DNA of 50,327 nucleotides. Origin: Paraglomus occultum. Lineage: Eukaryota; Glomeromycota; Glomeromycetes; Paraglomerales; Paraglomeraceae. The translations under genes and the position numbers were made by a program. Positions 43,696-50,327 of this stretch are shown in pieces. The notes beneath the pieces were generated by a model. The model saw nothing but the letters and a program-made list of their open reading frames with translations. It ran no database searches and was not told the DNA's origin. The stretch spans positions 1-50,327 of the forward strand of contig CAJVPJ010000063.1 in assembly GCA_910592205.1 (NCBI GenBank). The letters run 5' to 3'. How positions within the stretch are numbered: the stretch's first letter is position 1; each line of letters starts with the position of its first letter.

Positions 43696-46322
43696 ATGGA
43701 CAGCGAGGAGATTGTGTATATGGACATAGATGATGAATATGAGCTTCTAGACATAGCTGCTCAAATTGTTGAGTATCGACGAGATCTTGTTGATACCCAG
43801 CAAACGACCGTATGTATTATACCACGAAACCCGCCCGAGAGATTGAATTACCTATGCCGTTGCTAGTCAATAGTAAACCTTCTACGTCTTTTCTTTCCCC
43901 TGCGCGCTCTTCCCTTCTCTCTTAGCCAGCCGCTAGAATTAAAACATGATCAATCGACGTCGCTTTTGTCGACTATAAGCCCTTCAGATAACCAATTACT
44001 ATCCTCACAGCTTCCACGATCTACTCAGAAATCTACGATTCCAAAAATTCCATCTTTAACTCACCAATTTATCGTAGTGGTCGATACTAATTTCCTTATA
44101 AGTCATTTGGCGTTTGTTCGGACCTTGATTACCTTGCATGCCAAAAGATACAACATTCTCGTGGTCATTCCATGGGTTGTATTACAGGAACTGGATGGAT
44201 TGAAGAGCGCTCCCAGTAACCGACAGACGTATGCTGCTCAAAAATCAGATGGAAAGCAAGTACCAGATGTAAAGAGTCTGGCAAAGAGTGCTATTACGTA
44301 TTTGCATACTTGTCTTGAGAACAAAGATGAATCATTAAGAGGACAGATGCTCGATGAAACAATCAATACAGTTGATGTAAGTTGGCAGAAAAATATTGAA
44401 TTGGGGATAGGTTCGGCTTGGGTGACTGGCCGAATCTAATTAGTTATTAGCTTAAGTCATTTATAATAATAGTATCTGATTTGGATATAGTTAAACGATG
44501 ATAAAATTCTTGACTGCTGCCGGTAAGTGAACGCATACTAAATTTGTTTTAGTCAATCATTCATTAGATTGGTCATTGACATGTTTTAATGTTTTTATGC
44601 AGATATTTCCAGACTGTGTCAAATTCAAATATCGTTTTGTTGTCGAACGACAAAAATCTGTGTGTTAAAGCGATGGTTCATGGTGAGAAATTAATAACAG
44701 GAATTTGACTGAAAAGAAAGTATTTAATATTTCCTATTTGAGCAGGAATTGGGACGGCCTCTTTTGAAAAAAAGGTTGGATTGGAGAACATATTGACCAG
44801 AATTATTGGAAGTAAACCAGCAGGTAATTGATTATCGTAATGCAAACACTTTCAGCAACCAGTATATGGCCGAAGGATTTTTCCCCCAAAAAAGATTCGT
44901 CTACTCGGAAGCAGGTTTATCACTTCTAACCGACATATCATACTAATTGCTCAATACTAGCTACCACACACATGCCTCCCGGCGGTCATATTCTGTCGAC
45001 TACCAATTCAACTGAGGCTACAATCGATACGCCATTGCATAAATCTAACTTGGATATAACCGCTAAGCATCAGGTAGATAGTAGCGCATACTCACCTATG
45101 ATTATTATCAGAAGACACTAAAATTTAAATTATTGGACAGATATTATCACATACGTACAACGAAGATACAGTAATGATGGATTGTGATGATGAAAATGAT
45201 AACAACATGTTGAAAAACAATGATTACTTGACAATTCAGGGACCCAATTCCTCTTCTCACAATGTTATTGTTGGCGAGCTACACAAGACACCGTCCAATG
45301 AAATTGCAGCTGCCGTTCCCGTATACTTATCGGGTTATCCTAATAATCAGTCATCGCCACCAGTATGCATTCATCTCAATTCGTCTGCATCGGCCGCAGA
45401 TTCTAATATACATGACACAAAAAAGCTTCAATCTTCCTCGCTATATGACTCGATGCATTCACCAAGGAATCGACGAAAGTCTTCAGCTTCAGTAAATTTG
45501 GATATAGATATGTTAGACAATCTATCCAACAGCCGAACTAACGTCCAGTTCGTCACGAGCCAATCTCCGTCCGGTCTTCAATCCAACGGCCGAGCTAACG
45601 TTCAGTTTGTCACGAGCCAATCTCCGTCCGGTCTTCAATCCAACAGCCGAGCTAACGTCCAGTTTGTCACGAGCCAATCTCCGTCCGGTCTTCTCTCACT
45701 TCACGATTCCATCCATGCCATACGCCCACAGTCTTCCCAGCGTTCACCTAATGCATACATAGCTTCGAGCTCGTCTTACGGACAGCTATCCCTTCTCGGA
45801 CAATCCATCCTGAATCAACCATTTTTCACAGAACATATCGTGTCCGCTCCTCTAACGAGCGGTCAGCTAAGTTATTTGGAAACCATTCTTCCAACAATCG
45901 CAGATTTTCTTCGACCGGGGGTACAATTCTATTTATTACAATACCTTGGCTCAGATTATGTACAAACCATCAAGGAGCGTCAACCATGGACCGCTCAGGT
46001 TGCGTTGCGGATTATGGCAAGGTGTTATTGTTCTGTATTTTCTGATGTATTCAAGTTGAGTAGAGGGCTTACGTTTATAGAACAGATGCTGAAAGTAGCT
46101 AATTCTGTGGCTAAGAAGCGAGTCATCACTGTAGGCGAGCTATGGACATTTTTCAATGCAACAGAAGTAGTGGTAACAGTGCTGAATCAAGAGTTGGATG
46201 GGAAGAACGGTAATGCGCACATAAATAAGGCGGAGGTTATTAGAGAAATGGGGAGGAAGTTTCTAGATACAGTTGAGGGGGTCGTGACAGATCGAGCAAT
46301 TAATTATACGCCACCAAGGTGA
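43696..46322 (+). CDS. SWT1: Swt1-type PIN-domain endoribonuclease, 7 exons
   Basis: Nuclear quality-control endoribonuclease that cuts unspliced mRNA at the nuclear pore in yeast. Exons 43696-43809, 44011-44376, 44491-44522, 44603-44682, 44746-44823, 44961-45073 and 45141-46322 give exactly 655 codons (654 aa). The PIN domain (residues about 55-240) starts VVVDTNFLIS with the first catalytic Asp, has VIPWVVLQELDGLK with the acidic second site, and NDDKILDCCRYFQ and VLLSNDKNLCVKA with the later Asp residues. A disordered Ser/Asn-rich linker follows, with three copies of a 19-residue repeat. The C-terminal helical domain (LPTIADFLRPGVQFYL ... WTAQVALRIMARCY ... VGELWTFFNATEVV) matches the Swt1 C-terminal region. 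Joining of exon 1 to exon 2 keeps phase but is the least certain junction. Confidence 0.88.
45525..45695 (+). repeat. Coding minisatellite, three 57-bp units in SWT1
   Basis: Three back-to-back units each encode NVQFVTSQSPSGLQS preceded by SNSR/SNGR (19 residues). The units differ by only a few bases, so the expansion is recent. Unit length is a multiple of three, keeping the linker in frame. Confidence 0.93.
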
Positions 46323-46607
46323 CTGAATACAATGTACTGTTATTTAAGGTGTGGTAAATGGAAGATGTATAGAACAACGCCGTCGAGTACAGCTCAAATA
46401 ATAATTAGATGCTACAAACCTAAAATATAGAGATGTTTCTTGTCCAGCAAGAACATTGGTAACTAATGAAAGCGTGTGTATATCTATTGCATCTTTTATT
46501 GGCATGATATCAAATACATTTTCGCATATGTGTACAATTAAATTGTGACAAACAGCACGCTAAACTCTAATCTATTAACTTTCTATTGTCTCCTTATATT
46601 TTGACCA
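46323..46607. other. Short spacer between convergent SWT1 and importin-alpha-like genes
   Basis: 285 bp with both 3' ends and AT-rich sequence; no gene. Confidence 0.6.
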
Positions 46608-48479
46608 TCATTGCGCACGCGATCGATACATATTTAAAACGTCTCGTGCGACAGCAATGTGCCTCGCAAAATCCCTAATGTCATGTCTCTCTTTCCTTTT
46701 CAGCTTATCCCAAGTGTCAACAAAGTTGTCTAACGCATCCAAAATAGCCGATTTGGTCTCGTCCGATATACTGCCTCCCATTTCTTTACAAAGAGCCGAT
46801 ACGCATCCACGGGCAATTAGATACTTTATATGCTCACCATCCACATTCCGAGTAATCACACAAACAGCATTACATATGAGGTCTCGTAGTTCATCTTGAT
46901 AGTCCGGTAATTCGTAACGATTTTCGAGAATGTCGATTAAATAAGGGATAGCATTAGCTCGAATTATCGCCTGCACCTGGTATATTGAACCAGCGGACGC
47001 TAGTTTACAGATAATTTTGTATGCAGTTTCTTGCAGCTTTGGACGCGTTAACGGGTGAATGAGATCCAAGAGAGTGGTTAGGCAGCCGCAATTAATGATT
47101 GTTTGACGTGTCTCAAGTGTTCCTGCTGATAGATTGTAAATACACTCGCCAACTTTCTCTTGAACGACATCGTTCCTACATAGAAATCACGTGTTAATAA
47201 ACAGTACCAAAAAAAATAGAAATAATGCAATATTATGCTCACTGAAGTAATTGAACAAGTCGTCGACATATTCCGTATTGTATGAAGAATGAATGTTCTT
47301 GTTTGTGTTTGGATAATGAACACAATCCAGTTGTTATGTGCTTCAGCACTTCATCATCTTCAGTATATATATGTGATGCGAGGAAGTGATGTAATTTCGC
47401 CAGATCATAAGCCTACTTTGCATTGTCAACCATAACAACCCATAAACAATTACGGCGTAAATAACGGACACTCGGTTGATATAAAGCGTAAAAAGACTAC
47501 GCTTACAATAATAAACATCCATTCTGGTTTAACGACTGTCGTTGCACTCGCTAGCGCATAAGATATTCCTCGGAGAAGAGGCAAGTCGAGAGAATCTTTT
47601 GTGAAAGACAGCAAAGGACTCAAATCATCAGGGAGGAAACTATGTCTTCCCATTCCGTAGTCACACCATTGATAAATTCGTCCAAGAGCAAAGAGAGCCT
47701 ATTGGCAAACAATCACAATCCGGCATAGTAAGCATTCGTATTTGCGATAGAAAACAAACAAACATAGCGCGATAGAGAACATGTACCTTCTCTTGTACTC
47801 GTGGGGAAGTGTGATCAAGACATTCTATCAACGCCGACTTGGCATTCGCTTGCAGTACTAAACGTGTCCGTGCTCTAGAAGTACAAATGTTGCCTAATAC
47901 TTCAGCAGCAAGGTACTAATCACAGGAATAGCAATCGAATAGTCAAGAACAATTATAACAAAACTGAACTATTCAGTCTTTATTACTTACTACGAGTCCA
48001 ATATTCTTCGAGCGTAACGAACCAACTAACTTAGGCAAACAACCTAGATTTATAATTTTACAGGCGATCTGTGAATGGCTCTCCCAGCAACTTGAATTCC
48101 TTGTCATAAAAGCTATAGCTTCGGTTGCTCGTATTTGATCGATATACTGGTCTGAAAACAGTTTCATGATGGTCTTCTCGTCGCCGCCGTCATTTACGCC
48201 GTACTTGAATTTGCGTTGTTGTCGCTATTAAAAAGAATGTACGAATACATGTTGAGGTTGCGCAATTACTTGTTGGAAGAAAGAAAGTTCAGCTGACCAA
48301 AGTCCTAATTACAAGGGCGAGGTAAATGCATATGAGATTTCCAAAAGACAGAGACTAACACTCCTATCCTTATCTCTGCTTGTTGTTGACCCATCCCCTT
48401 CACACGCTGCAGTCGATGATTCAAGGCTTCTTACGAATTCACCAGCTGTTCTTGGCGTATAAGATTTCGTTCGTGGCAT
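46608..48479 (-). CDS. Importin-alpha-like ARM-repeat protein, 6 exons
   Basis: Probable nuclear-import adaptor or a divergent relative. Minus-strand exons 48479-48435, 48224-47991, 47915-47787, 47698-47507, 47412-47243 and 47175-46608 give 446 codons (445 aa) with all phases intact. The N-terminus (MPRTKSYTPRTAGEF then RQQRKFKYGVND) resembles an importin-beta-binding segment but has few arginines. Armadillo repeats follow: FSDQYIDQIRATEAIAFMTR, IINLGCLPKLVGSLRS, EVLGNICTSRARTRLVL, PRVQEKALFALGRIYQ, LLRGISYALASATTVVKPE, IIRANAIPYLIDILEN, DLICNAVCVITR and LIARGCVSALCKEM. The linker-loop Trp/Asn pairs that grip a nuclear-localisation signal in true importin-alpha are mostly missing, and at 445 aa it is shorter than the usual 520-550. 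It may be an atypical paralogue rather than the main importin-alpha. Confidence 0.75.
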
Positions 48480-49290
48480 TGACCCTGTGCATTAAGTTCA
48501 GGAAAACTAGTAAGTACTGTTAATGTATAGTTGCCCATGTATGTGGCTGATTCTGTATGGTTCCTGTGGCTCAAAAATGTAATCTCCACAATGTAACGTG
48601 CAGTTCTTTCCTTTACAAGACAATAAAAATTCCTTGAAATAATATTAAGTACATATAAAGCATTTCAAGAATGGTCTATACAACGTTCGCGACGTTATTG
48701 AAAGAAGGGCAGTCAGACTTTTGCTGATAAATCGGTCATACTATTTCGCCAGGACGTCTGAATGGCTATGCCGTCTTTGACATCCGATTGGTACAGACCT
48801 TTCAGCAACAGCGGGAAAAACGTCCACAGCAGGCACGTTTTCAAAATTAGGCGGAAATGTGTCGTTTAAGATTAAAAGATACTAACATAATCTCAATATA
48901 GTAAAATTTCAACCAAAAACGTTTTCAAAAATTTGTCGGTTTGAACTAAAAAATATCAATACTAATAAAATCTATAAAACACTACAGTATGGTTAAAATG
49001 TGTTATCTGACAACGCCATATTTAAGATAAAATTTATGAACATTACAGTATGGTTGAAATGTGTTATTTGAACTATGCCATTTTTAAGTATTAATGACGT
49101 TTAGTTCGAATATCGTGATTCAAAAAAATTTTGCTATAAAAACGACCCGAAATTGAGCTATTGCTTCGCTGTCCAACAGACTTTATTATTTTAAAATGTT
49201 TGCTCTCACAAGCAAATTTATTCTCGGATAAATCGGAATTATCCTTTATTTTCTTTATTATAAAATCCACAACGATCAGCTGCTTATTAT
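48480..49290. other. Spacer with an imperfect ~64-bp direct duplication
   Basis: Upstream of the importin-like gene, then AT-rich sequence. Near 48980 and 49040 two copies share CTACAGTATGGTTAAAATGT with GTTATCTGAC/GTTATTTGAA and GCCATATTTAAG. No gene is recognised. Confidence 0.6.
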
Positions 49291-49312
49291 AAACAATTCG
49301 GCGAACAAAGTT

Positions 49313-49600
49313 ACTTACCAGACGTCGAAAAATTGTGGAAGAACTTTTAAAAATCTGTTTGACAAAAAAGCCAGGCTGGATCCGAAATTTTCATTTAATC
49401 AAATGGCCACTGAAATCCGCGAATTACGCGAAGGAAAAGGCGTTGTAGCCTCCACGTTGAAAATTTTTTACAAACAAAAAACAAATCCGAAGAAGAAAAC
49501 GCTAGAAGGTATCGAAGAATAGATTGATAGAATTAAAGAAATAGATGACAGTGAATATATTATTAATAATAGCGATAGTAAAGAAGATAATGAAATTTAA
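49313..49600 (+). pseudogene. Broken small gene of a Glomeromycotina-type family
   Basis: A frame open from about 49313 reads FKNLFDKKARLDPKFSFNQM, then IRELREGKG, STLKIFYKQKTNPKKKTLEG and IEE, stops at TAG (49520-49522), and continues in the same frame with IDRIKEIDDSEYIINNSDS to TAA at 49598-49600. In related proteins, as I recall them, the stop position is a Trp (TGG), so one G-to-A change would explain it. The 'FYK.k..P...TL.aI..WI' pattern is typical of short DNA-binding-like segments abundant in arbuscular-mycorrhizal genomes. The upstream start was not found. Confidence 0.5.
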
Positions 49601-49604
49601 ATTT

Positions 49605-49687
49605 GCACCAGAGTGACCAAAGAATAGAGTACACTCATCAATGGCTTTGGGTCCGAGTATTTTCCTCCCATGCAATCACTCTGGTGC
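49605..49687. mobile_element. 83-bp inverted-repeat element
   Basis: It begins GCACCAGAGTGA and ends with the exact inverse complement TCACTCTGGTGC, a 12-bp perfect terminal repeat around a 59-bp core. Flanks are T-rich on both sides (ATTT / TTTT), so a short T-rich target duplication is possible but unclear. It starts five bases after the stop of the broken gene. It could be a tiny MITE or a strong hairpin in the transcript. Confidence 0.6.
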
Positions 49688-49689
49688 TT

Positions 49690-50005
49690 TTACGTTATTT
49701 ATACTTCAAGAGCGCGCATTCAATAATTGAAATAATAAAATTTATGCTTACGAAAAAATTGAAATATTTTTATGTAGTTTGACGTTTTAATTGCAATTGT
49801 GTAAAGGGAGCATTAAAATTAACAAGTTTATATTATAAATGAGCACCATTATAACTCATAATTATTACTTTTCAAAATGTCATCAGTCACACTGGTCAAT
49901 TTTATGCCACATCATAACCAGCCTCTCATTTATGTCAGATAATCAAATGTTTATAGACATTGACTTTTTTTATTTGGATGTCTGAAGCGGATATTGTCTT
50001 TGATT
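49690..50005. other. Short AT-rich spacer
   Basis: No gene or repeat recognised between the inverted-repeat element and the minus-strand relic. Confidence 0.5.
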
Positions 50006-50327
50006 TTATTTTTTCTGAAACATTAGAACCCACTGTTGAACTTCATATAAATCAATTCTGACATCAGCATTATACAATGCTGTAAGAGGAAGAGCTAAAG
50101 GTCCTGTATATCCAATTGCCCAAATTGCTGGATCATAAAATATGTCAGCAACAGGGATATTAATCACATATTTTGGGTCGTTTGCAACATTACAGCCAGT
50201 TATGCCAATAGGAGAACCATCTTTGTTTACAGTTCCAAAATGCCACTATCATATGGGGCAGACTGCAACAAAACCAGACAAAGTGAACATTCTATTATGT
50301 GACATAAATGTGAGGCTGATGTGGCTG
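50006..50327 (-). pseudogene. 3' part of an unidentified gene, running off the window edge
   Basis: On the minus strand a clear coding frame ends at a TAA (50008-50006). Its last 80 residues include HFGTVNKDGSPIGITG, VINIPVADIFYDPAIWAIG and LYEVQQWVLMFQKK. Upstream in the same frame, MSHNRMFTLSGFVAVCP is also well formed, but TGA and TAG occur between the two parts near 50242-50250. Either a short intron ends at TATGATAG or the copy is degenerate. No domain is recognised. The 5' part is outside the window. Confidence 0.45.

Overview
The window reads as nuclear DNA of an early-diverging filamentous fungus, most likely an arbuscular-mycorrhizal (Glomeromycotina) or related Mucoromycota lineage. 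It is AT-rich, with genes cut by many short GT-AG introns and separated by long AT-rich spacers holding decayed transposons. The gene set is fungal: an alternative mitochondrial NADH dehydrogenase, a Syg1/XPR1 SPX-EXS protein, a Spo71-like PH protein, Swt1, MED21 and a promethin-type lipid-droplet protein. A MATA_HMG-like HMG box, a kinase-like fragment and a short pseudogene recall families expanded in Glomeromycotina. The lineage call is inference from recalled family resemblance; no database was searched.

Layout. 0.5-1.2 kb: a tiny two-repeat Myb protein. 2.9-3.7 kb (-): MED21. 7.1-8.1 kb: a two-exon, GC-rich gene with an Mrr-restriction-endonuclease-like segment and a C-terminal membrane anchor. 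8.6-9.4 kb: a ~173-bp tandem satellite. 10-13 kb: a transposon graveyard (LINE fragment, a complete 659-bp terminal-inverted-repeat element, further pogo-like ends, a kinase-like fragment). 15.0-15.7 kb: promethin. 16.5-17.0 kb (-): HMG-box gene with a tandem repeat upstream. 18.0-20.9 kb (-): alternative NADH dehydrogenase in 12 exons, three of them microexons. 26.7-27.5 kb: C2H2 zinc-finger factor. 28.5-32.6 kb (-): SYG1-like gene. 33.4-36.4 kb (-): SPO71-like gene. 37.4-40.5 kb: an intronless O-GlcNAc-transferase-like gene. 43.2 kb: a 66-aa secreted peptide. 43.7-46.3 kb: SWT1. 46.6-48.5 kb (-): importin-alpha-like ARM protein. 49.3-50.3 kb: decayed coding relics and a small inverted-repeat element.

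I rebuilt exon chains by hand for Myb, MED21, the Mrr-like gene, the NADH dehydrogenase, SYG1, SWT1 and the importin-alpha-like gene. Every chain keeps frame to its stop except SYG1, where exon 4 is one base off at a run of ten G. This is eukaryotic DNA, so there are no operons. Neighbouring genes serve unrelated housekeeping functions: transcription (MED21, SWT1), nuclear transport, respiration, phosphate homeostasis, lipid droplets and protein glycosylation. The least explained items are the Mrr-like membrane protein, the microexons, the pogo-like terminal repeats and the small secreted peptide.
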